From Anticarsia gemmatalis (taxonomy: Eukaryota; Arthropoda; Insecta; Lepidoptera; Erebidae), in NCBI RefSeq assembly GCF_050436995.1, contig NC_134758.1, positions 5,332,001 through 5,396,000 of the forward strand: a stretch of DNA of 64,000 nucleotides, written 5' to 3'. Positions within the stretch are counted from its first letter, which is position 1. Each line of letters begins with the position of its first letter. A model generated the notes under the pieces. That model saw only the letters and a program-made list of their open reading frames with translations, was not told the origin of the DNA and did no database searches. Position numbers and translations under genes: made by a program. This document shows, piece by piece, positions 50,791 to 64,000 of this stretch.

Positions 50791-53685
50791 AATACACCCT
50801 TAATTAGATGGTGCTAAGATCGAGAAAAGAAATTACATGGTTGTGAGGGAGGATTCACGAATTAGGTGGTTTTATGTCTTTGTCGGATTGGGCGTGTAAT
50901 GTTCAGAAACGCTCAGATTTCTTTTCATTGTTCTATCTTTTATTGACGTTTTAATGGAGATAGATGAACTTGCTAATGTCGTTGATTGAGTACCTCGTTT
51001 GTTTGACTTTTATCAAGTAAAATCTTGTAAAAAAGAAATAAAAGATAAATAAAAGTGGAATTAGAAAACCTTAGTTACTGTGTAGGTACTGTTCAGGCAG
51101 CCGTGAAAGCTTACGTCACATGTATCTTTTTAGTTAAGCCCTTAACGAAGAATAGTAATAGAAATAAATACGTCTGGCGAGAATGTTATGCTTCAAGTTA
51201 ATTTACTAGATGCTTAACCGGCGGTCCTGTATGACAAGATGTATGGATGTAACTGAAGCAAGGAAAGCTTGTAAGGATAATATTAAGTGGCGTTCTTTGA
51301 TCTGTCTACCCCTATGGGAAAAAGGCGTGATTTTATGTACCTCTATATTATTATTTAGAATCAATGTAGATACTTAAAATAAGCAAAAACATGGACTAAT
51401 TGATATTTCTCGGCTAAGTGTATATTACAAACAAACTTTATATAAGCAACATTAGAAGATACAGACGTAACTTGAAAACATTCAAATGAAATGGGCTCGA
51501 AATTGTAGATAAGGGGGCTTTATGAAAGAAATGAGGTGGTTTGAGGAGAGGGTGAGATAGGGGGTGCAAGCCTTATCATACATCATGTACGTACCGGCTA
51601 ATAATATGTGAGGGAGCACGTAATGTTTTTTTTTATAATGGAGTATTTATATATTGATACGGCTTGCTAGTAAAAGTGCATTGATTTGGTTGAAAGAGCG
51701 TAAGAAGAATTCTCTTTTCGTTTGATTTTATACAATCTATAAACACGACCGTCAAGGTCGTGATATCATAGGTATCATTGAAAGTTTATAATCACGTTTT
51801 GTTCCTTTAGAGATAGGTAAAAACTCAAATGTGCCACTAACCACTAGGTTGTTCCTGTATATAATCGATTTAAGTTCCAATAACCAGTAATTCATAAAAT
51901 AATGAGTATTTTCCTGAAAGTAGCACCTACGAAAATGATTCTAGAAAATATAACTGTATGTTTAAAAGAAATTGTATTGAAAACATTTTAATTATAGCTA
52001 TTCCAACGAGTATGTTTATTCACAAAGTTATTTCGTGAACATATCATTGAAAAAACATACATAATTTGGTATATTTAATTTATTTTCATTGGTTACGTGT
52101 TTCAAAGGAGAGGACAAAGCAGTCACAACCTTCAGGCTTTTGTGAATTACGTGTTTGATTTATAATTTATACATTAGCTGTATGGTTTCGTAATACATTC
52201 GTGTTTAGGAAAAGCTTATGATGTTTAATATAAAACGTTATACTTTGTATCACGTCGAATATGAAGGTGGCGTTCAGAGGCGCAAATAGTAACCACTGTC
52301 AAGTAAGCTATAGAATTAAGCGCCTCTAGTGAGATTTCAGAGAATTAATTTATATCAAGTGATTAAAAATATCAAATATTCAATGCGATAACGATACGAT
52401 AATACCTTCTTAATATAGTGATTTAAAAGTGTCAATTTAAAAAAAGAATTTACCGGATCTTGTTACGGCAATAGTTTAACTTTTTGTTGTAGAAGGCCTA
52501 AATATAAACGCTATAAAATATAGGCGTGTCCTTATATTAGGTATATAAAATAAATATATTTTCAATCGCTTACAGCAGCGTCAATTCGATACGTTTTGTA
52601 TTTAGCAACATTGTCTTTTACGTCACGTTTATGAGTCAAAAGTTTCGGGAACAATGCACGAAATTGTCATTGCGCGTTCAATGTCCAATGAAATACGTTT
52701 ATATCCGAGTGTACCTCCTTCTTACGTACAGGTACAGGTCGCTACGAAAGTTTTAGAGGCTATTGTGAAACAGGGAAAATGAACGTTTTCTGACTGTTTG
52801 TGCCAGAATGGTCTAGACGTATAATTAATACACATTTAATCACTTATGTGTTGGAAAAACAAGTCAATACAAAAAAAATGCATTAAGTATAAATATAGTG
52901 AAAATATTAAAAAATATATTACTGTAATAAGTTTAAAAGCAAAGTTACTGTTTCTTTTAAAGCCAATCAAATGATATTAATCCCGTCTGTGCTTAGGACG
53001 TTTCAATAACCGATTCGTATTTGCATTAGTATTATCATGTTTGTAGTTATTATTTTCTTAAGTCACGATATTAAACTGTTTATTTTATTTCGATGTTAAA
53101 GGTAAATCGTACAGTTAGTCGTAAACGAAGGAACATAAAAGATTCGATTAGTCCATCCGGTGAATCTTCAGACGCTTCGGTCAAATTCATGACACACTGT
53201 GATCCGAAGGTAAACCCGATAATGTACAACGGCCTTTATACGAAGGTACGGGCTACAGTTCACGCCAAAAGTTTTAAAACGTTATTTTTATTGTCCGTGG
53301 GTACAGTCAAGGAGAAATGTGTTTCGGCATATCTAAATAGTATGATTTAAATAAAAAATAGCGGCACGCGACGAGGTGACGGTGTTCATGTAAATCGCTG
53401 CTTCAGAACCGCGTCACGTAGGGCAGAAGGGTGCATATATTTTTGATTTGTTCTATACTAGGCAATTTTTTTTCTCATACTTCTCTCTTTTTGTGTATGT
53501 GGGGCTGTAAGCCGCGTAATTGAAATGAGCTTACAATTGCGTTGTTATGGCCTTTGAGCAATTTCCATATTGTAGTTTTTTGCATTCAGCGGAAAATTAT
53601 CAATGGGGTGGGTAGTACCAGAACGACATATGGCATCTTTGGCTATATAAACAATCAGTGCCTACGTGGTTTGAAGGGCTAGGGA
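50791..53685. other. AT-rich non-coding DNA
   Basis: No gene seen. An 8-bp inverted pair AGAGGCGC/GCGCCTCT spans about 52277-52327. An 85-codon plus frame (53093-53350) has a mixed, fairly protein-like composition but no recognisable family or splice context. Confidence 0.4.
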
Positions 53686-53740
53686 ACTAAGCTTACGTCC
53701 TCAAGGGTTGTTTAACTTTGGCACTAGGTTGGGTACCGAC
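53686..53740 (+). repeat. Possible tail remnant of the 5S-related SINE
   Basis: TTTAACTTTGGCACTAGGTTG (part, about 53711-53731) resembles the conserved tail of the moth SINE family at 7341-7605, whose typical tail I recall as ending in an ACTTTGACACTAGGTTG motif. The 5S-like head is not visible upstream. Short match; could be coincidence. Confidence 0.3.
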
Positions 53741-56039
53741 TTCGCATGTAGATAAAAGGCTTTTCTTCGCCAGACAAAGGCTATAGTTAAAGTCTAAACA
53801 CAGTTTGCTTTCCTTTTATAGAGTGAAGCAAAGCAGCGATATTAATACTGAGAGTTTGGTCGTCTGCCAACTATAGGAATAAAGTAATGAGTTTTAAAAT
53901 TGGCAACTAGCGTTAACTTTATTTTCGATATTAATATCATATTTTAAAAACTGGAATATTATTATAGTCGTACATAGTTTGAGAAAATTTCATAGAAGAT
54001 ACTTATCATAAGTGTGGGTACGTAAGCTATTAAATTACTCACAAAATGTTAATTCGAAGACTTACTCTATAATCCACTAAATCCGATCTAAGTTGCAATA
54101 AATGAATGCAGAAATAAACAAATAACAAATCCAAACGTTGGCCACGTTAAAATAACAACAGTGACACATTTCCCAAGGTTTACCCGGAGTGGGGGGCGGG
54201 GGAAGGGTGGCCGATATACCATCCCTGCCTTCATTTATCTCTATGTCGCGCCCGGCTCCGAATTACACCCAAAGATGTTTCGATCCCGATCCAACAAGAT
54301 ATGTATCTGGGCTGTAATTTTTCTTAACCATCTTAGTATTCAAGACACAAAATGTGCCCGCCCGATATGCCTAATGCGATTTATATTTCACTGTACGTTA
54401 CATATAGACGGGACCTTTGGATATATTAGGTATTGGTCAATGTGATGTTAGAATATACTTTTTGATTATTGAGTAGTTGAAACAATTTTGTAATGAAGGT
54501 CTAAGGCCGGGTTTTAGTACCGTAATAGTACTCAAATATTACACGAAAATTACAAATATGAAAAGAAAAATTCATCGAAAAAGATACCGAGAATATATTA
54601 GTATGGTTAAGCTTTTTCAATCATGCATACTTAGAACGCTGAGTTAACATTCTCGAACCAATCAAAACACATCCAATATGACCCTCCTGTAGTACTTATA
54701 TTGGTAAGGAAAAATTGTTGGAGGGAAAATGAAAAAAGTCAATGATTGAACGTCATACCTATGGGAATAAATTTCGTATGGGGTGGTAGAGGGGGCACAC
54801 GTGTCACCCAGAAGAATTGTCAATTTGATTCCACGAACAAATACATTATGAAAAGATATTGTTGAATGTTCACTGTACGTTATATAGATAATGCTTATTA
54901 CGTCGGTATCAAATGAAATGTTAGATTAAAGTGGAAACGTTGAAACTCTTTAGTTTTCCTTTGGACAACGTCTGGTTTTTCTCGTATCTGAAATAATTAC
55001 GCTTTACAAACTGTCCCCTTTATCTCTGGTCGGTCGTTTCCTATCCTCGTTTGTCCCATTTATCCTCGGAGCGTTCGCTGCACGTACCTACTATATATCT
55101 GTACTTATGTACCTGCTTGTGTACAGTGAGTGCTGTAATTATGTGTTGTGGATCCAGGAAATGTTTGCACACGTCGACATGATAATTGTTACTCTTTGTT
55201 GCAAATGATGATTTCAATTGTGACAACTAACAATCTGCTATATTGTGACTGTGGGAACTCGTCATCTAATTAAGTTACATGACTTTCATTAAGAATACTC
55301 AAGTGTGCTGTATCTGATATCGAGCACTCCTATATGCAAACTGCAATATGATTATATTACGAAGTTTTACGACGTCGAGACACTTTTATATGGTTATTTT
55401 GACTGCTATAATGTGTTCTTGCTCTTCCCTTTACGGCATTCGAAATACGTTTACAACTGTCACGGATTAATAGTCCAACTAAACTCATGTGATAGGCACG
55501 AAACATATTAAACATCGTTTTTGATTTCCATTCCCTCGTACCCAGAAATATATTTTCCATCAAATCTAATAATACCACGTAAGAACTTGTAATGTTACCC
55601 ACATATAAAATGAAAATCTAATACAGATAAACAGAAAATTACTTGAGTATTATTTGTCCCATTTTATAGGTATGTTATAAATAATTGGAGCTCGCGTCGC
55701 GCTGGTAACAAGTACTCGTAAGCTCACCAGAGTATTTTATCTTAACGTGTTTACCTTCTTTTTCATAACGAAATTAATTTTGTGTTTCCATCGGCATTAT
55801 TTATGAGTTCGAATAAGCAATAAACGTATACCGATAACATGTATTTGCTTACGGTCGTTAAGACCGTGGATTTATCTAAAAAGGAGAACAAAAATGTCCC
55901 GGGTTAACCCTGCGCCCGACGTCGTAAAAGACCCAAGAAGTACTGCGGGCAGAGCGACGCAACAAAAATACTTTATTTATATGCTAATGTAATTTATATG
56001 ACGCTTAATGTCTCGTGGCTGGTAACGCACGATTCTGTT
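53741..56039. other. AT-rich non-coding DNA
   Basis: One GC-richer patch at 54170-54300 with a 94-codon frame lacking any domain. Otherwise nothing recognised. Confidence 0.4.
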
Positions 56040-56230
56040 CCATTATTTCAGTGGGCTCGGGTTTACGAATGCGACTGTAGCGTGTGGGTAGTAAGGTGGC
56101 GTTTAGCGTGGCTGCGATGTCGTGTGTGTCGATGCGATTATGAATGCGCGGTAGGAGGCAGCTTCCAACCCAGCTTCCTCCACGGGGCAGGGAGGGGGGA
56201 GGCAGCCGCGCTCTCCGTGAATCAATAAAA
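56040..56230. promoter_or_regulatory. GC-rich regulatory-like island
   Basis: GTGTGTCGATGCGATTATG followed by a purine-rich GGGGCAGGGAGGGGGGAGG tract (about 56181-56199) and AATCAATAAAAATACG. Opposite-strand frames here (76 and 106 codons) are composition artefacts. Inferred enhancer or promoter-like element. Confidence 0.25.
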
Positions 56231-59200
56231 ATACGCGAGAAAAGCGTTGATTATACAACGGGAATTCGGTAGGAAACTGCTCTTTCAATAATGCCCGCCT
56301 ACTATGAGACGTAAATTGAAATAAAGAAACGCTTATGGGTTTACCAAAGTCAAATATTGAAATCTGTTTGTATTGAATGTCGAGGCATTGAGCGACGGAC
56401 GAGATTTTTATGTGAAAGATCAAATGACTATTTCATTGCTTTACATCAAGAGATGAAGTTAGCGTGGTGGTACAGTCGTATACAGAGGATACGAAACAGG
56501 TTCTGAAACACGACAAGTTTGCTGTCCGTACCTGTACGCATATCATTTGGCCATATTTGTAAATGATAAGGAGTTACGTACATTAGACATTCAAATTAGA
56601 CTAAAACAAAGTATAGGGAGCGGGTGATGGACATTCCATCTTCGTATTGTGGTGTATTTGCATAAAAATCCGTCGGTTCCGACCGGTGGACGTGGCCGCT
56701 TCAGATGCAGATTGTGTATCTCAATGAGATAAATACACGGAGAGGTATAAAGTAAAAGCCATAGTATTAGCGAAGCACATAACTTGATGGTGATATTGAC
56801 TGTATGGGGTAGGTATAATACTGTGGTATAATGCATCTGAAATGCTCATGATTTTGAAAAGCAAGTGCCTTTACTTATTACATTTGGCAAGTAAATAAAC
56901 AAAGAATAATAAGTCGTGATTTTTTTATTCTGCTTAACCTGGACTTGATGAATATTACATTAAAAGTTTCTCAGTAGGGATTTAGCTTTTATATCAACTT
57001 TAACATAAATTGTAACGGATGTCTGTCATATCATTCGTCGGTTTGAGATCGATATTACCATGATTAGCCGTTATGATCTACGTCATAACAAAGGTCAAAC
57101 CGATGTAAAAATGAATTATAATAATAGGTACAAAAGCGACTAAATGAATATATTTTTAAATATTTAAATATATAGCCGCGTATATAATTTAAATTCAAAC
57201 AAGTGAATGAATCGAAATCGATTGAATCAGAACATGGCGTCTTGCGATCGGTGACCGTAACCCGCCCACTGCGCGCGCGCCCGCACCGCACATACCTAAC
57301 GCGATAACTACCTAATTGTAACATAAATACACTAAATAAAGACCTCACAACACCAACCAACGGACAATAAGGAAAACCTTTGTTTATTTTTGCCAACACT
57401 TTTAAGATAATAAAATCGAAAAAAACGCTTTTTATTATTATTGTTTCGCGGATAATTACCCTAAATTATATTCATTGATACGAAAGCGTATGGGTAAATA
57501 TTGAAAATTTAAATAAAAAGGATTAAAAGAATGGCAGAAACGTCTCGTTTTCGTTATTCACCTGCGGTAATTTATCACGCACTTAAATAGTGGCATTATT
57601 CGCAAACAGCTTAAGGGAGCGCTAAAGTGTTAATGTATATGCTATAAGAAAACGTGTTCTTAAATAAGTCTTTATATTTATTATTTAAGTTCAACTAGTC
57701 TGGTAAAATACTAAAGGGCTAAAGCAAACATGAAAACGACAAATAAAGTCTTCAATATAGCTATAAGCGTCTAAATTCAACGAAATAAGGCAATTAAATA
57801 TTATTCTTAAGGACCTCCTCAAAATTATTAACAAACATTTTTAACCTTATGACAAAACTATATTTTAAAAATATCTTTAGGTTTAAGAAACCAGGCAGCC
57901 ACTTAACCCACTTAATCCTATACATTTACAACTTTAGCATTTTCAAGTACACGCGCGCTAAAAATAAACGAGTTGATGATACATTTTATAACAGTTCAAT
58001 TACATCGCAGTCGCAACATTTTACGAGTGCAGCCCGAAACTGAATGAACAAACGTTCCCTCGCACTCACATAAACGTCCTCTCTCGCCGTACCTCCCAAT
58101 ACGAAGCCTTCGTTCCACACAATCTTCTCATTTCCCTTCGTAAAAAAAAGAACTTTAATATTTGCAGCACGGCGAATTTAAGGAGCTATAAATTTTTGTC
58201 ATTAGGATAATAATAACAGTTGAAGTGGTGTCGAGGGAACAGGATGTTATAATGTCTTTTGTTCGACTCTTCGTAATTCGCATACCAATGATCTCAGAGC
58301 TTAATATACATACCTACATTTTTTCCGATTGCAGTATCATCCAGCGGTTTAATAAGGTTTTTTTTCATTACGCTATAAAACAAGATACTTAGTAGCACCT
58401 GCAATACTTTTGAATTTTAAATTGTATCGTTAAATATCGTATGTGCAAACAACATATTTACTCCTTTAATATGCGTCTTGTTTTATGGAGAGAGATATAA
58501 AATCGATTCTCTTGTCAATCCCAATTAAGAATTTAATTTTAATGATACTTTAGCACCTGACAAGCGGTAAATAAAGCAAGTATAAAATGTTTAGAGAGGA
58601 CGTACGGAAGGATATGAAAGATTGAGTTATTTTCTATAAAGCGGAACGTAGAGAACAGTAATGGACAAACACGTTGTAAGGGCTCAATGATAGCCAGTAT
58701 TACGGAGTGAGTCTACACGTTAATGCTCTACCACCGGGAACTGGAAACCCATCATTACATATTAGCATAACAGCGCCAAACAAAAAGCTGGCAAACCGTC
58801 AGAAAGTGCGCGGCGTAAGGCGGCGTAGAGAATCGTAACGACACGCGGGGGAAAGTCCCACAGCCACTGATTTATAGTCGCGTTTGATAACTTATTTGAT
58901 CACTTTATGATGGCGAAAACTGCCAGGAAAGCTCATAAGGCACGCTGATGCAAATCGCATGTATTAAGGCGGATATAGCGGACGGTAGTCGCTGTTACGT
59001 GCGCGTGACGAAACGATGCACTCGCACATCTTCATAACGGAATAGAAATCACATAACAACCGTACCGGACTGCCAACAGTCACCACTGCATCAACTCTAT
59101 GACGAGATGGTGCAAAGGTAAACGACTTTTTATCCGAACAAGAAAACTTTATGTCAAACTAATACTCAGTAATTTAACTTTAAGCTTTTGATACGGGCCT

Positions 59201-62200
59201 TTTCTTTAAACTAAGTAAAGACATTTGATATCTGGTAAATCATTGTTTAATGGACACCATGCGAGATTTAAATACAACTTAGGTACGTTAAGTGGAGTTT
59301 AAATTTCACTTATTCGAGATTTATTTAGTTTGCGCAGGTGGGCTTTAACCTGTCTCATATACTAACGTACACATATGACAAATCAGCCGATAAGTAATGA
59401 ATCGATGCCAAGTGTAAAGAACCCATTCAAAGATCCCACATGACTCATTTAAACGTAAAAATAGCATTATAAATTTTAACAGCAGTTGGACATAGGACAC
59501 GTTTATAATAAGAATAAGTTTATTTAAATAAAATGTTGGAATTAGCATGCCAGTGTGCGCGCGGATCTTTCCATTGTTTTCGCTAAATGACATCAAAGTT
59601 GTGGCGGCGATGTGTATTTAGCATGTGAAATAAAAATTGTTCGCTGTTCTAAGAAATATGTAGGAGTTAACAGGTGTACGACGCGCCTCGATAAGATGAC
59701 TCGCCTTAAATAAACTTATTGAACCAACTTTTCCTTTAAGAAGTCGATTTGTATCCGGCGGCTGGAAGAGATTCTTTTAAAAAATATTGCCTATCGATTT
59801 ATCCTAGGAATGAACCGTAACTCCCCTTATTTTGAGATTCAATAAAAGAAGTCTACGGTTTGATGTTACTGTGATTATTTTTTAAACTAACTAACTCGAA
59901 AGCTATCATGAATCTTTTACTCTGTTTGAGTGACGTTTGGATCAAGTTATAATAATTGTTGGCGTCTATCTTATATGTAAGTACCTATTTAAAACTCTGA
60001 AGCTGCAAAGTGAAGCAAATCAACAAAGTTCCAGTCTAATCTATACTTTTCTCACATAAAATTAAGATCTTAGTCGTTTCGAGGGTCGATTTGAAAGTCG
60101 CTCCATGTTCAGAATGCTACTATGACTCAATGTTTTGTATTGAACGTGTCAAAGAATATTATGTAAACTATGAATACGTACTTAATATATGTGTGTGCGT
60201 AATAAATAAATATTTATACCTACTCATACTATTAATGGCATCATGGGTCAGTACATGAAACAAAAAGATTAAAAAATTAAATATCGGTTAGATTAAACTT
60301 AAAATATTCAAGTACAACACATAGATAAGTACTAATATGTAAGAAGTCATAAAGCTCTTGGGTTTATCCAACAGATTATAAACATATAAATGTGCGAGTC
60401 CCAGCGACATCTGAATACCAAATAAGCGAAGCTCTACAATATGAAATTGAGTTCCCATCAATCAAAAGATTCTTCCAAACATAGGTAATTTTCTTAACAA
60501 AAACTCAATTACGAACGTATAAAAAGTTTTTCTATTAAGGGGTTACACGTGGATGATTATGAAAGTTTCATCAGTTGTGTGTTTACTTGATTTCGCATAC
60601 TCGGTACCCCTTGCAATGAAAATGAAGATCACAAGGACCTATGGTAATTCACTTGAAGTAATTGAGTGTCCGATACTGCGACTGAATTATTATTTATCAA
60701 TGTAAGTGAAAAATCCGTTAAAAGTGTCACGTTATTTGGCAAAAAGTCGCTGTGAAAAAACGCAAAATTGACGGAAAAGAGTAAAAAATCAGGGTGATAT
60801 TAAAATAAACGAGACATGCGTGGCAGGGGCCGCGGTGTTTGGGTTTCAGTCACGTTCGACGGTAATGACAAATTCGCGACCATTGTTGCTGTTGACTGAG
60901 GATTTTTTCAACGTTCAAGGTTTTCATTTTGAGTAACAATACGAACGTGCCAATAGCACATTTTATAGGAATTAATTATGCAAAAAATATTTATAAAGAC
61001 TTATCGGCGACAAGACGGTGCGAGGTCGCGACTCAGACAATCAGTTAATTTCTAATTACATTTCTAGCTTTGGGTCAGAAGTGAAATCTGTTATCACGCT
61101 GCGCACGCGCCCTCAAACCATGGATGCGTGTAATTGCGATAAACACGCCAATTAAATGTTTGTCGATCCGTCGGCTATTAGCTCAGAGACGCGCCGACGT
61201 TCAACCTGAACCTACTGTTATTAAGCCTCATTGCTGTCCCACTTCGTGCACTATGATGCGACAACTTTCAGTCAAGCACATAACTTGCTAACTTCAATTA
61301 TTACTTAATCAGACTGTACAGTGTAATTACAAGCAGGTTTAACTATTTCTTAGTCGCTAGATTATAATTTATTTGAAAAAAACTGGCGCTAAGATCTATT
61401 GGCAATATTCAAGTTTTCAAAAACGAGTAGGAAATTACTTCTTAGGATCCTCCTGGGAAAATTACGCGTGACACGCATCCATCGTGCACTGTGTTCGAAC
61501 GTCGCTACACTCTGGACACAAAACAGGTAATGAATCGTCGCGTATTAAATTACTCAGTCAGCAAGCGATTTGTGTTGGCGAGCATTAATTACAGCGTCAC
61601 GCAGGCCACATTAGAGTGCTCATTAAGTGAATAATGGTTGTGTAAACAATGTAGTGATGGGGGAATCACGCGACGGTGACTTGCACGGCTGACCGTGTTC
61701 TTGAACACCTTTGTCTGTTAACTGTATCCGTTTCCGAAAGTGAAAAATTACGCATGCAATTATTTTGTAATTAACCAAATATAAATAATAACTCTTGGTC
61801 AACGTAAATGTAATTATTTTCGAGGCAAATCGTTTGTTACAAAGTTGTGGTTTGATAAAATCAATTACAAACCAAATTAAATTCAAATTACTCTCAAAAT
61901 ATTTGATTAACATTTAATTAATTCGTTGTACTTGTAATTATAGTTTGCGTTTTCAGTCAAAGCACAAGCAACAACATTATAAATGTTTAGTGAAAGCTAC
62001 ATTGTATTTGTTTATTTGTATCGATAGAGCGTCAGACAACATTAAAGCAATGTATTCTCATGCATCTATTTGTTGCAGAATACCGCTACGACCCGTTAAT
62101 GACAGTTAGCAAATGATTGCTAATTTAACCTCTTAATAATTACACGGTCAGCGGTTTATATGACAGTTATTGTTTGTTTGCATTGTGTACAATGTCGCAT

Positions 62201-62534
62201 TGTTTGATTTACGAACTGTTCGAGAAACGTCCACGTTTATTTTGTTCACAATAGATCACATTGCTGACCAATGTGCATGAAATAAAGCAAAATGCTCATT
62301 CTAAAATCACATATAACTTATAAATCAACGTTATTATATTACTTTTATAGCTGTTATTGACATAAAAACGTAGGCGAGCTGGATTCTAAGAAAATGTTTA
62401 TGTTCTATTGTATTTTTAATTTATTTATTATGTAAATGTAAATAAAATTATTGGGCATTTTGTGTTTCATATAAAATACTACAATGGTCTATTTATATTG
62501 TTTTTTGATATACCTATCACTTAATGTACGAGTA
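56231..62534. other. AT-rich non-coding DNA with small GC islands
   Basis: Small CpG-richer patches at 57240-57310, 58790-58870, 58980-59050 and 61080-61200. Open frames (57064-57399 minus, 59345-59596 minus, 61623-61913 minus and others) show no domain. No transposon recognised until the Tc1-like end at 62535. Confidence 0.45.
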
Positions 62535-62562
62535 CACTGCCGGTCAAAAGTTTGAGACCACT
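62535..62562 (+). repeat. Left terminal inverted repeat of the Tc1-like element
   Basis: Starts CACTGCCGGTCAAAAGTTTG. The inner limit is a guess because the right copy is outside the window. Confidence 0.6.
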
Positions 62563-62937
62563 TGTAAGAATCTTCGTCACCAACAAATTATTTCAAAAGT
62601 ACATATGGTAAAGACCTAATTTGAACATCTGTGTATTCTATTGTTATTAGAGAATTTCTAAGAACCTTTTCTTTATATATTTTTATCTTATCGTCCTAGA
62701 AAGGTCTATTGTTTCAAAACATCAATGAACGCCGCGCAACGACCAAATGGTAAATCATTGTAATTTTTTTATGAGCCGACCAAAACATTGAATATTTTGC
62801 TTTTGTTTCTTGTTAACTGGAATTTAGGATTATTTAAACGTTATAAAACATATTTATTACCTGAGTTTTCATGAAGTTAATCTTTTTTTATCTCGTTTAG
62901 TCTGAGCTCATCCTTGTGACAGTGAAGACATATTAAA

Positions 62938-63980
62938 ATGGGAAAAGTGCGCGAAATTAGCAGTGAAACTCGTGCTGTCATAGTTGTTTTACACAACGAA
63001 GGCAAATCTGAACGTGAGATTGCCTCTCAACTTAAGTTGTCGAAGACTTGTGTTCATAACGCAATAACCCGATACAAGGAGACTGGCACTAATCAAGATC
63101 GTCCGCGGTCAGGAAGGCCGAGAGCTACTACTTCTAGCGAGGATAATTTTATCGTCGTTACCAGCAAGCGGAATAGACGCCTAACAGCACCAGAAATCTG
63201 CGCTGAAGTGAATAAAACCCGATCGAACCTGTGTCAGTGACTACAGTAAAAAGACGATTGAGAGATGCCAAGTTGTTTGGTCGCGTCGCTGTACGAAAAC
63301 CACTACTAAGGCCACAAAACAAACGGAAACGGATGCAGTGGGCCCTTACCCATCGAGACTGGTCTGAAGAAGACTTTAAAAAAGTTCTTTGGACAGATGA
63401 ATCCAAATTTGAAATATTTGGATCAAAACGACGAGTTTTTGTTCGACGTAGCGCCGAGGAAAAGATGATGCCAGACTGTGTGGTGCCAACAGTCAAGCAT
63501 GGAGGTGGTTCCATTATGGTCTGGGGATGTTTCTCGAGCCACGGAACCGGAGATTTGGTACGAGTCGACGGAATTATGAAAAAGGAGCAATATAAAGAAA
63601 TACTAGAGCAAAATGCCGTTCCGTCTGGTTTGCGATTAATCGGCGATGGATTTATTTTCCAGCGGGATAACGATCCAAAGCACAGTTCAAAATTATGCAG
63701 GGGCTTTTTGGAACAAAAAGAGACAGAAGGGGTGTTAAAAAACATGGTGTGGCCTCCTCAGAGCCCGGATCTCAATCCAATTGAGCTTTTATGGGAAGAG
63801 CTGGACAGAAATGTCCACAATTGCTGTCCCTCCTCCAAAGAAGACATGTGGAAGGTGTTACAGGAGAGCTGGAATAATATTTCACCAGAGACAATAAATA
63901 AATTAATTGCTCGTATGCCGAGACTAGTGAATAAAGTGATAAAGTGTAAAGGTGGATTTTTTGACGAAAAATCAGTTTAA
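62938..63980 (+). pseudogene. Tc1-like DD38E transposase, one frameshift
   Basis: Would catalyse cut-and-paste transposition at TA sites by binding its own terminal repeats. The first frame (62938-63240) holds an N-terminal paired-like helix-turn-helix (EREIASQLKLSKTCVHNAI, about residues 25-43) and a GRPR AT-hook-like motif (residues 79-82). A 1-base loss near 63224 shifts the frame: the second frame, read from about 63225 to the stop at 63978-63980, continues the protein. It carries the catalytic triad: Asp in WTDES (codon 63396), Asp in RDNDPKH (codon 63666) and Glu in NPIELLW (codon 63783). The last two are separated by 38 residues, not the 34 of classical Tc1, matching the DD38E 'Intruder' type. 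Combined length is about 347 residues, usual for the family. Apart from the frameshift no other break was seen, suggesting a young copy. Confidence 0.85.
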
Positions 63981-64000
63981 GATATGAAGGGCATTTTTGA

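Larger units (their letters stand above)
62535..64000 (+). mobile_element. Tc1/mariner-superfamily transposon (DD38E), truncated by window edge
   Basis: The left end starts CACTGCCGGTCAAAAGTTTG just after a TA (62533-62534), the usual Tc1-family target dinucleotide and a terminal sequence typical of Tc1-like inverted repeats. About 400 bases of leader precede the transposase start at 62938. The transposase ends at 63980 and the sequence stops at 64000 before a right inverted repeat, so the element continues outside the window. The element lies on the plus strand. Confidence 0.85.

Noticed and set aside
63158..63745. 195-codon minus-strand open frame at the right end
   Set aside because: It lies antisense to the transposase, whose catalytic motifs are on the plus strand; it is a shadow frame.
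1..64000. CRISPR arrays, rRNA operons, bacterial operons or viral genes
   Set aside because: None seen: no regularly spaced repeats, no long adjacent coding frames, and repeat content is that of an insect nuclear genome.

Overview
This is AT-rich eukaryotic nuclear DNA, almost certainly from a moth (Lepidoptera, noctuoid-like). The evidence is its repeats: a tRNA-derived SINE of the Helicoverpa/Spodoptera (HaSE-like) type at 24690-24919, a 5S-rRNA-related SINE with a tail common in moth genomes at about 7341-7605, a lepidopteran interspersed element at 6451-6920, and a Tc1-like transposon entering the right edge (62535-64000). No bacterial, viral or organellar gene was seen, and there is no CRISPR array, rRNA gene or intact tRNA gene.

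Layout. 1-8400: non-coding sequence with a GC-richer island at 2600-3050, a fold-back MITE at 5304-5763 and two retro-/Helitron-type repeat remnants. 8400-11286: probable long 3' UTR of the only convincing host gene, with a strongly CpG-rich stretch (9690-11280). 11287-11906, minus strand: last coding exon of a zinc-finger protein (possibly a zfh2/ZFHX-type zinc-finger homeobox gene; the family is uncertain). 11907-62534: about 50 kb with no convincing large coding exon, taken to be a very long intron or upstream regulatory domain of that gene. It is AT-rich, rich in TAATTA-like motifs and punctuated by GC/CpG-richer islands that look like developmental enhancers. Within it are a SINE, a possible small plus-strand exon (42934-43067), a 10-bp-phased TTGTCGG array (19817-19863), a strand-skew switch (20341-20760) and a nested inverted repeat beside a TATA box (17073-17146). 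62535-64000: the 5' part and transposase of a Tc1/mariner-superfamily element with DD38E catalytic spacing, broken by one frameshift and cut by the window edge.

Taken together, the window looks like the 3' end and gene desert of a developmental transcription-factor locus, lightly colonised by transposons. Most open frames longer than 60 codons look like chance in AT-rich DNA or fall in GC-rich regulatory islands. Family names come from motif recognition by eye; no database search was run.
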